A DNA stretch of 64,000 nt. Origin: JAFGBM01 sp964564915. GTDB lineage: Bacteria; Actinomycetota; Actinomycetes; Actinomycetales; Demequinaceae. Made by a program: the position numbers and the translations under genes. The stretch is from the NCBI GenBank assembly GCA_964564915.1, contig CAZMCU010000001.1:1-64000 (forward strand). Reading direction: 5' to 3'. A model generated the notes under the pieces. The model had not been told where the DNA came from, did not search any database, and saw nothing but the letters and a program-made list of their open reading frames with translations. Of this stretch, positions 8,517 through 18,782 are shown piece by piece; position 1 is the stretch's first letter; each line of letters opens with the position of its first letter.

Positions 8517-10018
8517 GTCGATACCTCCTCAGGTTGCACGAGCGCGACAACCGGTGCGATGACATCGGCCGCGGGGTCACGCAGGACATCGAGGGCGAGG
8601 CCAGGCAAGAAGCCCAAGACGAACATGAGGAGGACGAGAGGAGCGAGAACGACCCTTTCCCGGAAGGAGAGGTCTGGCGTGGACTGAAGATCCTTGCGCA
8701 CCGGGCCGGTAAAGACCTTCTGGTAGGCCAGCAGGATGTAGAGCGCCGCCAGGATGACGGCGGCGGCCGCGACACACACCCCCGCACGCGCCACTCCGAA
8801 GGACCCGACGAGCACCATGATCTCGGAGACGAACGGGGAAAGCCCCGGTAGCGCGAGCGCGGACAGACCTACGACGAGGAAGAACCCGGCGAGAACCGGG
8901 GTCACCCGCTGCAGACCACCGAAGTCCTTGACGCTCGAACTCCCCTTCCTCGCGATCAAGAACCCGACGAGAAGGAAGAGGGCGCCGGTCGACAGCCCGT
9001 GGTTGAGCATGTAGAACGAGGCTCCCTCGACCGAGGTTGGGCGGAAAGCGAAGATTCCCAGGACGATCAACCCGAAGTGCGACACCGACGTGTATGCGAC
9101 GAGTCGGAGAAGGTCCTCCTGCCCTATCGCCAGGAGCGCCCCGTAGATCACGGACACGACCGCGAGAACGATGATGACGGGCGCGGCCCAGTGGGAGGCC
9201 TCGGGGAAGAGGGGAAGGCACAAGGTGAGCATCCCAAACGTGCCCACCTTGTCGAGGACGGCGACGAGAAGCGTCGTCGTCCCCGGTTGCGCGGTCTGGG
9301 CGACGGTCGGGAGCCACGTGTGGAAGGGCACGAGCGGCGCCTTGATCGCGAACGCGAAGAAAAACGCGAGGAACATCAACCGACCCGCAGTCGGGTCGAG
9401 CGTCAACCCCGTGAGGTTGTCCGTCAAGAAGCCTTGCTCACCCCCCGGACCGTAGAAGTACAGGGCGACGACCCCGACGAGCATGACGAGACCACCGACG
9501 AGCGAATACAGCAGGAACTTGACGGCGGCGTACCGGCGCTGTTCCCCACCGAAAAGGCCGATGAGGAAATACAGGGGCACCAGCATCGCCTCGAAGAGGA
9601 CGTAGAACAGGAAGAGGTCGCGGGCGGCGAAGATCCCGACCATGAAGGACTCGAGGACGAGGATCAACGCGACGTAGTTGACGGCTTTCTCCGCGTTCCC
9701 GTGATCCTTCCACGCGGCGAGGAGGACGAGCGGCGTGAGGACCGTGGCCAGGAGAATGAGGATGAGGCCCAATCCGTTGACCCCTAGGGCCCAACTTGCG
9801 CCGATCTGGGGGATCCAGGGGTGCGTCTCGGCGAACTGGTGCGTCCCGGCGGACGACGGGGCGAACTGGACGGCCATCGCGATGGTGAGACCGAGTTCGA
9901 TGAACGCGATCGCGAACGCCACCTCACGGGAACGCTTCCATGCCGCCGAAGGAAGCGCCTTGACCACGAGGGCGCCCACCGCGGGAATCGCAACGAGAAC
10001 GGAGAGGTAGGGAAACAT
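8513..10018 (-). CDS. nuoM: NADH-quinone oxidoreductase subunit M
   Basis: 501 residues, about 14 helices, antiporter-like proton pump subunit of complex I. Signatures include LLAAWKDH early, FEAMLVPLYFLIGLFGG with the conserved glutamate, and KAPLVPFHTWLPTVAQTA. ATG 10018 follows the nuoL stop codon with no gap. The stop overlaps nuoN (GTGA). Confidence 0.96.
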   Translation of the reverse strand: MFPYLSVLVAIPAVGALVVKALPSAAWKRSREVAFAIAFIELGLTIAMAVQFAPSSAGTHQFAETHPWIPQIGASWALGVNGLGLILILLATVLTPLVLLAAWKDHGNAEKAVNYVALILVLESFMVGIFAARDLFLFYVLFEAMLVPLYFLIGLFGGEQRRYAAVKFLLYSLVGGLVMLVGVVALYFYGPGGEQGFLTDNLTGLTLDPTAGRLMFLAFFFAFAIKAPLVPFHTWLPTVAQTAQPGTTTLLVAVLDKVGTFGMLTLCLPLFPEASHWAAPVIIVLAVVSVIYGALLAIGQEDLLRLVAYTSVSHFGLIVLGIFAFRPTSVEGASFYMLNHGLSTGALFLLVGFLIARKGSSSVKDFGGLQRVTPVLAGFFLVVGLSALALPGLSPFVSEIMVLVGSFGVARAGVCVAAAAVILAALYILLAYQKVFTGPVRKDLQSTPDLSFRERVVLAPLVLLMFVLGFLPGLALDVLRDPAADVIAPVVALVQPEEVST

Positions 10019-11899
10019 TTACGCGCCACCCTTCACGACGAGCACCGCGACGATGAGAACACCGATCAGCATCACGGCCGCGTATGACCGGACGCGACCG
10101 CTTTGGAACCGGCGGATGAATTCGCCTAGGCGAGCGGTCCCCGCGCCGACGCCATTGACCGCTCCATCGACGGCCGTCGCATCGACGAAGACCAGCATGC
10201 GCGTGATGTACTGACCGGGGTACTGGAAGACGGCCGCGTTGACCACATCCTGGAACAGATCCTTGCGCGCGGCGATGGTGGCGATAGACGCGACGGGGGC
10301 CTTCACCGGCACCGGTCGCGATACGTACTGGACGTAGGCTGCCCCGATTCCCAGCGCGACAAGGGTGAGGGTCAGGGTCATGATGAGCGGAGTCGGGAGC
10401 ACGGGCGAATCCTCGATCCTGGCCCCCGTCACGGGCTCCAGCCACGTCGTGAACGAGTTCCCCGCCGCAAGCGCCAGCCCGGCTGCGGCTGAACCAACCG
10501 CGAGGAGCACCATCGGGACGGTCATGAGCGCGGGTGCCTCGTGAGGGTGCTGGCCCTCCGTCCACCGTTGCCGCCCGTGGAACGTCATGAAGAAGAGGCG
10601 GGACATGTAGTAGGCCGTAAGCCCGGCACCGACCAAGGCGACGCCCCCGAGGAGCCACGGCTTGATTCCCTCCCCGACGAAGGCGGCCTCGATAATCCGG
10701 TCCTTTGACCAGAACCCGGAGAACGGCGGGACACCGAGGATGGCGAGCCACCCGAGGCCCATCGTCACCCACGTGATCCGCATGAGCGTCGAGAGGCCGC
10801 CGAATCGCCTCATGTCCACCTGATCGTCCATCCCGTGCATGACCGAGCCCGCCCCCAGGAAGAGCCCCGCCTTGAAGAACCCGTGGGTAATGAGGTGGAA
10901 GATTGCGAACGCGTAGCCGACAGGGCCGAGACCCGCGGCGAGCATCATGTAACCGATCTGCGAGATCGTCGACGCGGCGAGGACCTTCTTGATGTCGTCC
11001 TTGGCCATACCGACGATCGCCCCAAAGAGCAGGGTGATCGCCCCGACGATCGCAACGACGAGCAAGGCGGTGGGGGCGCCGGCGTAGATGGGTGCGGAGC
11101 GGACGACGAGGTAGACACCGGCGGTCACCATTGTCGCGGCGTGGATAAGCGCGGACACGGGGGTGGGGCCCGCCATCGCGTCGCCGAGCCACGACTGCAG
11201 CGGGAACTGGGCGGACTTCCCACACGCGGCTAGCAGCAGCATCAACCCGATCGCCGTGAGCACGCCGGTCGAGGCCGTTGGTGCGGCGGCGAAGACCCCC
11301 GTGAAGTCCACCGCCCCGAGACGGGAGAACATCAACCCGAGCGCGATGATGAAACCGACGTCGCCCACGCGGTTGACGACGAACGCCTTGTTGGCCGCGC
11401 TCGCAAATTCGGGCTTGTGGTTCCAGAAACCGATGAGGAGGTAGGAGGAGAGGCCCACGCCCTCCCACCCGACGAAGAGCAGCAAGTACGAGTTGGCGAG
11501 CACCAGGAGGAGCATCGCGGCGACGAACAGGTTGAGGTACGCGAAGAAGGTCCGACGCCGGGGATCGTCCGCCATGTAAGCGACGGAGTAGACGTGGATG
11601 AGGGTGCCGACCACGCCGACGAGGAGCAGGAACGAGACCGACAAGGGGTCAAGGAGGAGGCTCGCATCGACGTGGAGGGTCGACCCCGGAATCCACTCGA
11701 AAAGGCGCGTCTCGACCGCACGATCGCCCGCCGCCCGACTGAGCAACCCCACGAAGGCCCCGATGCCAAATACGACGGTGGCTCCGGACGCGACCACGCC
11801 CAACCAATGTCCCCAACGGTCGAGCCAGCGTCCTCCGATCAGGAGAAGGGCCGCGCTGGCGAGGGGCGCTGCGATGGCGAGCCACGTGATCGACAACAT
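10019..11899 (-). CDS. nuoL: NADH-quinone oxidoreductase subunit L
   Basis: 626 residues, the largest membrane subunit, with the antiporter-like core and the long lateral helix at the C-terminus that braces the membrane arm. Signatures: YLLLFVGWEGVGLSSYLLIG, FPLQSWLGDAMAGPTPVSA and LIHAATMVTAGVYL. It lies two bases after nuoK and directly before nuoM. Confidence 0.96.
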   Translation of the reverse strand: MLSITWLAIAAPLASAALLLIGGRWLDRWGHWLGVVASGATVVFGIGAFVGLLSRAAGDRAVETRLFEWIPGSTLHVDASLLLDPLSVSFLLLVGVVGTLIHVYSVAYMADDPRRRTFFAYLNLFVAAMLLLVLANSYLLLFVGWEGVGLSSYLLIGFWNHKPEFASAANKAFVVNRVGDVGFIIALGLMFSRLGAVDFTGVFAAAPTASTGVLTAIGLMLLLAACGKSAQFPLQSWLGDAMAGPTPVSALIHAATMVTAGVYLVVRSAPIYAGAPTALLVVAIVGAITLLFGAIVGMAKDDIKKVLAASTISQIGYMMLAAGLGPVGYAFAIFHLITHGFFKAGLFLGAGSVMHGMDDQVDMRRFGGLSTLMRITWVTMGLGWLAILGVPPFSGFWSKDRIIEAAFVGEGIKPWLLGGVALVGAGLTAYYMSRLFFMTFHGRQRWTEGQHPHEAPALMTVPMVLLAVGSAAAGLALAAGNSFTTWLEPVTGARIEDSPVLPTPLIMTLTLTLVALGIGAAYVQYVSRPVPVKAPVASIATIAARKDLFQDVVNAAVFQYPGQYITRMLVFVDATAVDGAVNGVGAGTARLGEFIRRFQSGRVRSYAAVMLIGVLIVAVLVVKGGA

Positions 11900-11901
11900 G
11901 G

Positions 11902-12228
11902 CTACCCCTTCATTTCTGCGGGCTCGTCGAGGGAGATGCTCTGGCGCGACCGGAAGACCGCCACGATAATCGCAAGTCCGACCACCACCTCCGCTGCCGC
12001 CACCACCATGACGAGGAAGGCGAACACCTGCCCCGTGACCTGGTTAAGCGACCGCGAGAACGCGACGAAGACGAGGTTGGAGGCGTTGAGCATGAGTTCC
12101 ACCCCCATGAACGCGATGATGGCGTTACGGCGGAGCAGGACGGCCGCCGCTCCGATCGAGAAGAGAATCGATGCGAGGACAACGTAGTTCATGGGGTTCA
12201 TCGGAAGCACGGGGTCGAAGGGGTTCAT
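11902..12228 (-). CDS. nuoK: NADH-quinone oxidoreductase subunit K
   Basis: 108 residues with three membrane helices. GVELMLNASNLVF carries the conserved membrane glutamate used in proton translocation. ATG 12228 overlaps the nuoJ stop (ATGA), which decides the start over upstream candidates inside nuoJ. Confidence 0.95.
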   Translation of the reverse strand: MNPFDPVLPMNPMNYVVLASILFSIGAAAVLLRRNAIIAFMGVELMLNASNLVFVAFSRSLNQVTGQVFAFLVMVVAAAEVVVGLAIIVAVFRSRQSISLDEPAEMKG

Positions 12229-12965
12229 GCGTCGCCCGCCTCCTTGTCCTCGATACCGGCCCTCCACTGCGTGCCGTCCTTGGCCTGGTGCCGCGCCTTG
12301 AGAACCCTGGAGACGGATGACTCGATCGCCTTTCCGTCGGGTCCCAGCGCGGGGATGTCGAGCGCGTTATGGCGGGCGTAGACCCCCGGCATCGGCTTGT
12401 TGACGGGGTTGAGGTGGTGCTTGACGCGCTCCTCCGACCGCACCCGTTGGGTCCGAGGAGGGGCGAGCTTCGGCACTTGGGTGAGCACGATGGCCCCCAC
12501 CGCGGCGGTGATGAGAAGCAGCCCCAGGATCTCCATCACCAGGACGAAGTTGCTGAAGATCTCGTTCGCGACGACATTCGGGTTCCCGGCGTTGTTGGTC
12601 GCGGTGAGACTCCCGTGCGGGATCGTCACGCGCAGCACCGTTGTGGAGACGAGCGTGGCAAAACCGGCGGCGCCAAAGAACGCGATCCACCGCTGGGCCG
12701 AGATCGTCTCCTTGAGGCTTTCCCGCTGATCCACTCCGACGAGCATGAGCACAAAGAGGAAGAGCATCATCACCGCACCCGTGTACACAATGATCTGGAC
12801 GAGACCGAGGAACGGTGCCTCCATCTGGATGTAGAAAGCGGCGAGGCCCACCATCACGACGACGATGCCGGCGGCGACGTGAACCGCCTTTCTCGCAAAG
12901 AGGAGGGTCAGCGACGCCGCGACCATGATCGGGCCAACGGTCCAGAAGAGCACCCATTCAGGCAC
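12225..12965 (-). CDS. nuoJ: NADH-quinone oxidoreductase subunit J
   Basis: 246 residues with five membrane helices in the first 170. QIIVYTGAVMMLFLFVLML is the family signature with the pi-bulge helix region. A hydrophilic tail of about 70 residues follows the last helix, longer than in enterobacterial NuoJ. The GTG start at 12965 lies inside the last codons of nuoI, an eight-base overlap. Confidence 0.94.
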   Translation of the reverse strand: MPEWVLFWTVGPIMVAASLTLLFARKAVHVAAGIVVVMVGLAAFYIQMEAPFLGLVQIIVYTGAVMMLFLFVLMLVGVDQRESLKETISAQRWIAFFGAAGFATLVSTTVLRVTIPHGSLTATNNAGNPNVVANEIFSNFVLVMEILGLLLITAAVGAIVLTQVPKLAPPRTQRVRSEERVKHHLNPVNKPMPGVYARHNALDIPALGPDGKAIESSVSRVLKARHQAKDGTQWRAGIEDKEAGDA

Positions 12966-13602
12966 GCGCCACCTCCGGGGGGATCGTTTCGTTGGGGCGG
13001 TGCTCGCGCACCCAGTCGATCTGCTCGCGGACGGCCTGCGTGACGTCCCCACGGTAGTAGTCGATATCGGTGGTTCCCGGAACCATCGGGTGAGGTGCCG
13101 CGACCATCCCGGGCTCAAGCGGCGCCAAGAGGTCGACCTTCTCGAAGATCAGGCCCTCGCGTGTGGGCCCCGCGAGTTCATACTCGTTGGTCATGGTCAA
13201 GGCCCGCGTTGGGCACGCCTCGATGCACAACCCACAGAAGATGCAGCGCAAGTAGTTGATCTGATAGACGCGCCCATATCTCTCGCCGGGCGAGTACTGG
13301 GCCTCCGGGGTGTTCGAGTCCGCCTCGACGTAGATGGCATCGGCCGGGCATGCCCAGGCACACAATTCGCACCCGATGCACTTCTCCAAACCATCGGGGT
13401 GTCGGTTGAGTTGATGGCGACCGTGGTATCGCGGCTGCGTCGGAAGCTTCTCCCGTGGGTACTGCTCCGTCTTCGGCCGACGGAAGAAGTTGCGGAACGT
13501 TACGCCGAATCCCGCGACGGGCGCGAAGAAGCGACCCACCGCTCCCTTGCTCGGAAGGTTCGACACGAACGGAGCGTCATCTGCGGCCACGTCGCCTCCC
13601 AT
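12958..13602 (-). CDS. nuoI: NADH-quinone oxidoreductase subunit I
   Basis: 214 residues. Two 4Fe-4S ferredoxin motifs are at C75-C78-C81-C85 and C120-C123-C126-C130, binding clusters N6a and N6b that relay electrons to NuoB. ATG 13602 is the likeliest start; an in-frame GTG at 13608 is an alternative. Either way the gene begins inside the 3' end of nuoH (26 bases or more), so the two are translationally coupled. Confidence 0.95.
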   Translation of the reverse strand: MGGDVAADDAPFVSNLPSKGAVGRFFAPVAGFGVTFRNFFRRPKTEQYPREKLPTQPRYHGRHQLNRHPDGLEKCIGCELCAWACPADAIYVEADSNTPEAQYSPGERYGRVYQINYLRCIFCGLCIEACPTRALTMTNEYELAGPTREGLIFEKVDLLAPLEPGMVAAPHPMVPGTTDIDYYRGDVTQAVREQIDWVREHRPNETIPPEVARA

Positions 13603-14956
13603 CGTCACTCGGATGCTTCTTGGCAACGGTCACGGTCCGAGCGGCGCGCGGGGATGGAGGGATCTTCTCCCCCGCCCGCGGGGGAACGGGGAAGCCCCCC
13701 GCTAGCGGATCGATCTCCTTCGAAGCGCGGGACCTCTTGCCCACCTCCTCCTTCGGTTTGCTGGGCCACAGGAGGACCAACACGAGAGCGATACCCATCA
13801 CGACCGCCGCGACGGTGGTGAAATGTCGGGTCTTCGGGATCGCACCCTCGACGGACAGCACCCGCCCGACTCCCCACAGCACGGTCCACCCCAGGCCAAA
13901 CGGGATGAGGACCTTCCATCCGAACCGCATGAACTGGTCGTAGCGGAACCTCACCAACGTGCCGCGCACCCAGACAAAGAAGAACATGAGGAGCCACAGC
14001 TTCGCGAGGAACCACAGTACGGGCCAATAGCCGGTGTTGAGGATGCCATCGTCGATCGCGCTCAGGGGCCAGGGGGCACGCCATCCCCCGAGGAACAGGG
14101 TGGTAGCGACGGCGGAGACGTTGATCATGTTGACGTACTCCGCGAGGAAGTACCAGGCGAATTTCATCGAGGAGTACTCGGTCATGTACCCGGCGACGAG
14201 TTCGCCCTCGGCCTCCGGTAGGTCGAACGGGAGCCGATTCGTCTCTCCCAACATCGAGACGAGGTACAGGAGGAACGCCGGGAGCATGAGCACTCCCCAC
14301 CACAGGTTGGCTTGCGATGCGACGACGTCTCCCGTTGACATCGAGCCCGCCATCATGAAGACCGTGACGAGCGAGAGACCCATCGCCAACTCGTACGAGA
14401 TCACCTGGGCGGACGACCGCACCGAACCCATCAGCGGATAGCTCGAACCGGAGGCCCACCCCCCGAGAACGATGCCGTACACCCCGAGCGACGCGCACGC
14501 GAGGATGAACAGCACGGAGACGGGGAAATCGGTGAGTTGGAGGGGTGTGATGTCGTCGGTGAAGGGGATCCGAATCGCCGGACCAAAGGGGATGACGGAA
14601 AAGACGAGGAACGCGCAAACGACCGACACGATCGGTGCCGCGAGATAGAGCACGCGGTCGGCGCGGCGGACGTTGATGTCCTCCTTCATGAGGAGTTTGA
14701 GAGCGTCCCCGATCAGCTGGAAGAGCCCGAACGGTCCATGGATGTTCGGGCCAATCCGCTCCTGCATGCGGGAGATGACCTTGCGCTCGAACCACACCGC
14801 GAACAACACGCTCAGAAGGAGGAAGACGAGGATCGCGACCGCCTTGATGACGACGAGAAGCAGCGAGTCCCCGGCGACCGTCTGGTCCAGGGGAATGTAG
14901 TCGATCGACGCCGAGGGGGTCGGCGTTGGGGACGGCGAGACGACGAATGGGAACAT
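13577..14956 (-). CDS. nuoH: NADH-quinone oxidoreductase subunit H
   Basis: 459 residues with about eight membrane helices. WFERKVISRMQERIGPN and GETNRLPFDLPEAEGE mark the quinone-chamber loops of this subunit. A basic, proline-rich tail of about 60 residues follows the last helix and ends overlapping nuoI. Start ATG 14956 overlaps the last base of the nuoG stop (TGATG). Confidence 0.95.
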   Translation of the reverse strand: MFPFVVSPSPTPTPSASIDYIPLDQTVAGDSLLLVVIKAVAILVFLLLSVLFAVWFERKVISRMQERIGPNIHGPFGLFQLIGDALKLLMKEDINVRRADRVLYLAAPIVSVVCAFLVFSVIPFGPAIRIPFTDDITPLQLTDFPVSVLFILACASLGVYGIVLGGWASGSSYPLMGSVRSSAQVISYELAMGLSLVTVFMMAGSMSTGDVVASQANLWWGVLMLPAFLLYLVSMLGETNRLPFDLPEAEGELVAGYMTEYSSMKFAWYFLAEYVNMINVSAVATTLFLGGWRAPWPLSAIDDGILNTGYWPVLWFLAKLWLLMFFFVWVRGTLVRFRYDQFMRFGWKVLIPFGLGWTVLWGVGRVLSVEGAIPKTRHFTTVAAVVMGIALVLVLLWPSKPKEEVGKRSRASKEIDPLAGGFPVPPRAGEKIPPSPRAARTVTVAKKHPSDDGRRRGRR

Positions 14957-17466
14957 CAGGTCCCACTTCCCTTCACGACTATTGCCTCGCCAGACTTTAC
15001 CCCGAGGCTCGTGGTCACGCTGCCGGGGGAGTTTTGGGGAACCCACACCACGCCGTCGACCATCCCGTCGATGACGGCGAGCGGAAGCGCGACCGTCCGC
15101 CGGACGGAACCGGAAATCTTCACCACGGAACCCTCAACCCCGAGGGCCTTCGCGGTCGCGGGACTCATCTTCGCGATGGCGACGGGAGCCGTCCCCGCGA
15201 GGAACGGTTCGCCCGCCTGAAGGGATCCTTGGTCGACGAGTTGGTGCCACGTCGCGAGAACGACCTCCTGGGACGATCCCGCCTTTCCAGCCAACCGCGG
15301 GGTGGAAACATCGGGGGGAGAGGGGCGCCGCTCGTCGTCCACGGGCATTCGGGACAGTTCCTCTGCGACGGCCTCGATCGTGGGGGTTCCAAGACTGACC
15401 CCCATTTCTCGCGCGAGCATGTCGAGCACACGGTGGTCGGATATGGCCCCCGAGTCGAGGGCGGCCACGAACGGCCGGGCACGACCCTCCCAGTTAATGA
15501 ATGTCCCCGCCTTCTCCGCGGGTGGGGCGACGGGGAAGACGACGTCCGCGTACTCGCAGACGTCGCTCCACCGAACCTCAAGGCTGACCAGGAAGGGAGC
15601 CTTGGAGATTCCCGTGGCTTCGGCCTTGGTCAGGTCCGCCATCGTGACACCCCCGACGACCAAAGCGGACAACCCTCGGGTTCCCGCGACCCTCAGGATC
15701 TCGTGCGCGTCACGACCCGGTCGAATCGGAAGGGACTCCACTCCCCACGCTTGAGCGACCGCGTCACGCGCCTGCGAGGACGTCGTCGACAATCCTCCGG
15801 GAAGGAGCCCGGGAAGAGCTCCGGCTTCGACGGCCCCCCTCTCCCCCGCACGACGGGGGATCCACGCCACCTTCGCCCCGGTGCGCTCGGCGAGAGCAAG
15901 CGCCGCCGTAAAGCCTCCTCGGACTCCCGCGAGACGCTCCCCCAGGACCACGACCGCTCCGGGCCGCGAAAGAGCGTCGACGACGTCTCCCGGAAGGCCC
16001 CGCGTTCCCCGGAAGGAGTCGAGAGTCGCCGCTTCCGTTCCCGGGACGGTCGGAACGAGGGTGGCGGCAAGCTTCTCGGCTCCTCGCGACAGGAGGGGTG
16101 CAACGGTGAACACCTTCTGTCGACCGAGCGCTTTTCGAAGACGGACGAATACGATCCCGCCCTCGTCCTCCGGCTCGAATCCAACGAGAAGCACGGCGGG
16201 TGCGGCTTCGAGATCGGCGAACGTCACTCCCAACCCCGTTCCCGCGATCCCCGAACCGAGGAAGGCTTGCTCCTCGTCGCTCGCCTCGCGGGTTCGCACG
16301 TCCACGTCATTCGTCCCCAGGACTACGCGCGCAAACTTCTGATAGGCGTAGGCGTCCTCCAGCGTCACCCGACCGCCCGGCAGGACGCCGACTCCCTTCG
16401 ATTGGGGATCGTGCGCCGCGTGGTGGAGTCCCTCCGCCGCGCGCTTCAGCGCTTCCGGCCATGAGGCTTCCCGTAGGACGTCATCCTCGCCGCGGACGAG
16501 GGGCACCGTGAGGCGATCGTCGAGCGAGGACCAGGCGAAGGCGAAGCGATCCTTGTCGGTAATCCACTCCTCATTGACGTCCGGATCGTTCAGGGCGAGA
16601 CGACGCAGGACCGTGCCCCGGCGGTGGTCAATCCGGATGGCACTGCACGACGAGTCGTGTTCCGCAACCGAGGGTGACGACACCAGGTCGAACGGACGCG
16701 AGCGGAACCGGTACGCGGTGGAGGTCAAAGCGCCAACGGGACAGATCTGGATGGTGTTTCCGGAGAAGTACGAGGAAAATGCGCGTCCCGACTCGTCCTC
16801 GACGTCAAGGCTCGTGGGCGCGTACCCGTCAAACTCCAGCACCTCGGGGTCGAAAACACCGACCTGGGAGATCGCTCCGCGCTCCTGCAACTCGAGGAAA
16901 CGGTCGCCCACGATCTCGTCGCAGAATCGCGTGCAGCGTTGGCACAGGATGCACCGCTCGCGGTCGAGGAGGATCTCACTGGAGAGCGCCAGCGGTGTCT
17001 CGAAGGTCCGCTTGACGTCCACAAAGCGGCTCTCGGCCCGACCCGCACTCATCGCCTGGTTCTGGAGGGGGCATTCGCCTCCCTTGTCGCACACCGGGCA
17101 GTCGAGCGGGTGGTTGATGAGCAGGAGTTCCATGACGGCCTCCTGCGCGGCCTTGGCCACCTCCGAGGTGACCTGCGTGCGCACCACCATGCCCTCGGTG
17201 AGTACCGTGGAACACGAGGTGACCGGCTTGGGGTAGTCCCGCAACTGTCCGTCGTGCCCCGGTGCGGCGACCTCGACGAGGCACTGCCGACACGCTCCTG
17301 CGGCCTTGAGCGCGGGGTGATCGCAGAAGCGTGGAATCTCGATGCCGATGTTCTCTGCGGCGCGAATGATCATCGTGCCGACGGGTACCGAAACGGCGAC
17401 TCCGTCGATCGTCGCCTGGACGGTTGCCGTCGCGTCGGATCCCGGTGTTCCCGAAGTGGGGCTCAC
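14956..17466 (-). CDS. nuoG: NADH-quinone oxidoreductase subunit G
   Basis: 836 residues. The N-terminal 2Fe-2S domain has C48, C59, C62 and C85. It is followed by the His-Cys motif HPLDCPVCDKGGECPLQ, a further 4Fe-4S motif CILCQRCTRFC, and a long molybdopterin-oxidoreductase-like domain that has lost its cofactor role in complex I. The GTG start at 17466 overlaps the nuoF stop by four bases; this defines the N-terminus better than upstream ATGs. Confidence 0.95.
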   Translation of the reverse strand: MSPTSGTPGSDATATVQATIDGVAVSVPVGTMIIRAAENIGIEIPRFCDHPALKAAGACRQCLVEVAAPGHDGQLRDYPKPVTSCSTVLTEGMVVRTQVTSEVAKAAQEAVMELLLINHPLDCPVCDKGGECPLQNQAMSAGRAESRFVDVKRTFETPLALSSEILLDRERCILCQRCTRFCDEIVGDRFLELQERGAISQVGVFDPEVLEFDGYAPTSLDVEDESGRAFSSYFSGNTIQICPVGALTSTAYRFRSRPFDLVSSPSVAEHDSSCSAIRIDHRRGTVLRRLALNDPDVNEEWITDKDRFAFAWSSLDDRLTVPLVRGEDDVLREASWPEALKRAAEGLHHAAHDPQSKGVGVLPGGRVTLEDAYAYQKFARVVLGTNDVDVRTREASDEEQAFLGSGIAGTGLGVTFADLEAAPAVLLVGFEPEDEGGIVFVRLRKALGRQKVFTVAPLLSRGAEKLAATLVPTVPGTEAATLDSFRGTRGLPGDVVDALSRPGAVVVLGERLAGVRGGFTAALALAERTGAKVAWIPRRAGERGAVEAGALPGLLPGGLSTTSSQARDAVAQAWGVESLPIRPGRDAHEILRVAGTRGLSALVVGGVTMADLTKAEATGISKAPFLVSLEVRWSDVCEYADVVFPVAPPAEKAGTFINWEGRARPFVAALDSGAISDHRVLDMLAREMGVSLGTPTIEAVAEELSRMPVDDERRPSPPDVSTPRLAGKAGSSQEVVLATWHQLVDQGSLQAGEPFLAGTAPVAIAKMSPATAKALGVEGSVVKISGSVRRTVALPLAVIDGMVDGVVWVPQNSPGSVTTSLGVKSGEAIVVKGSGT

Positions 17467-18782
17467 GAGGTCACCTTCTTCTTCGCATCGACGACCGAGA
17501 AGAGCGCGGTCGCGCGGGGATCGAGGGGGCATCCGTGTCCGGTCACGTGGGCTTCGAACTCGGCCCTGAAGTGCTCGATGGCCGATGTAATCGGTATCGT
17601 CGCAGCGTCACCAAGGGCACAGAAGTTCCTCCCCAGCATCGACGAACTCGTGTCGAGAAGTTGATCGATGTCGGCCTTGGTCCCGTCACCACGCTCAAGC
17701 CGCTCCAGGATCTGCGACAGCCAGAAGGTTCCCTCGCGGCACGGTGTACATTTTCCGCACGACTCGTGGCGGTAGAACTCGGTCCACCGTGCGACCGCCC
17801 GCACCACGCACACGGTCTCGTCGAATACCTGGATGGCACGGGTTCCGAGCGCCGAGCTCGCGGCTTCCATGGCCTCGTAGTCGAGCGGAACGTCTACGTG
17901 CCGGTTGGTCAAGATCGGGGTAGACGAACCCCCAGGACTCCAGAACTTGAGGCGGTGGCCCGAGCGGACCCCACCCGCAAGCTGGAGGAGTTCCCGCAGC
18001 GTCATCCCGAGGGGACCCTCGTACTGCCCCGGTCGTGTCACGTGCCCCGAGACCGAGTACAGGACGTGCCCCTTCGATTCCTCGGTGCCCATCGAAGCGA
18101 ACCAAGCCGCGCCTCGGTCGAGAATTCCCGGGAGCGAGGCGATCGTCTCCACGTTGTTGATGGTCGTCGGCCGCTGATACAAGCCAGAGACGGCCGGATA
18201 CGGGGGCTTGGATCGCGGCTGTCCGCGGAATCCCTCGAGGGAGTCGAGCAACGCCGTCTCCTCCCCGCAGATGTACGCGCCTGCCCCCGCATGCACCACA
18301 ATCTCCAGGTCGAATCCGCTCCCGAGGATGTTCTTGCCGAGGTACCCCTTCTTCTTCGCTTCCTCGACGGCCTTGAGCAACCGTCGATACACATGGACGA
18401 CCTCGCCACGAACGTAGATGAACGCCTCGTGGCATCCGATCGCGTAGGCGGCAATCGCGGCGCCTTCGATGAGCAGGTGCGGCGACGCCATCATCAGTGG
18501 GACGTCCTTGCACGTCCCCGGCTCCGACTCGTCGGCATTGATGACGAGGTAGCGCGGCCCCCCGTCGTCCGGCGGGAGAAAGGTCCACTTTCCCGCCGTG
18601 GGAAACCCCGCGCCGCCGCGACCGCGAAGGCCAGAATCCTTAACGATTCGAGTAACGTCCGCGGGGCTCTTCTTGAGAGCCTTAGTCAGGCCGGCGTAGC
18701 CGCCACCGGCCTCGTAGGTCGCGAGGGTCCACGAGCGAGGTTCAGCCCACTGACGGGTCAGGATGGGGGAAAACGCGGTCAC
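17463..18782 (-). CDS. nuoF: NADH-quinone oxidoreductase subunit F
   Basis: 439 residues. It holds the FMN and NADH sites (GRGGAGFP at 54-61, GAGAYICGEET around 166-176) and the N3 4Fe-4S cluster at C342, C345, C348 and C388. It is the entry point for NADH electrons. The GTG start at 18782 overlaps the nuoE stop (GTGA). Confidence 0.96.
   Translation of the reverse strand: MTAFSPILTRQWAEPRSWTLATYEAGGGYAGLTKALKKSPADVTRIVKDSGLRGRGGAGFPTAGKWTFLPPDDGGPRYLVINADESEPGTCKDVPLMMASPHLLIEGAAIAAYAIGCHEAFIYVRGEVVHVYRRLLKAVEEAKKKGYLGKNILGSGFDLEIVVHAGAGAYICGEETALLDSLEGFRGQPRSKPPYPAVSGLYQRPTTINNVETIASLPGILDRGAAWFASMGTEESKGHVLYSVSGHVTRPGQYEGPLGMTLRELLQLAGGVRSGHRLKFWSPGGSSTPILTNRHVDVPLDYEAMEAASSALGTRAIQVFDETVCVVRAVARWTEFYRHESCGKCTPCREGTFWLSQILERLERGDGTKADIDQLLDTSSSMLGRNFCALGDAATIPITSAIEHFRAEFEAHVTGHGCPLDPRATALFSVVDAKKKVTS

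Noticed and set aside
7299..8687. Long open frame on the plus strand opposite nuoN and nuoM (and similar ones at 8999-9787 and 31154-32503)
   Set aside because: The translations are low-complexity Arg/Glu/Gly/His-rich strings without domain features and lie antisense to well-conserved genes. Such frames are expected in GC-rich DNA.
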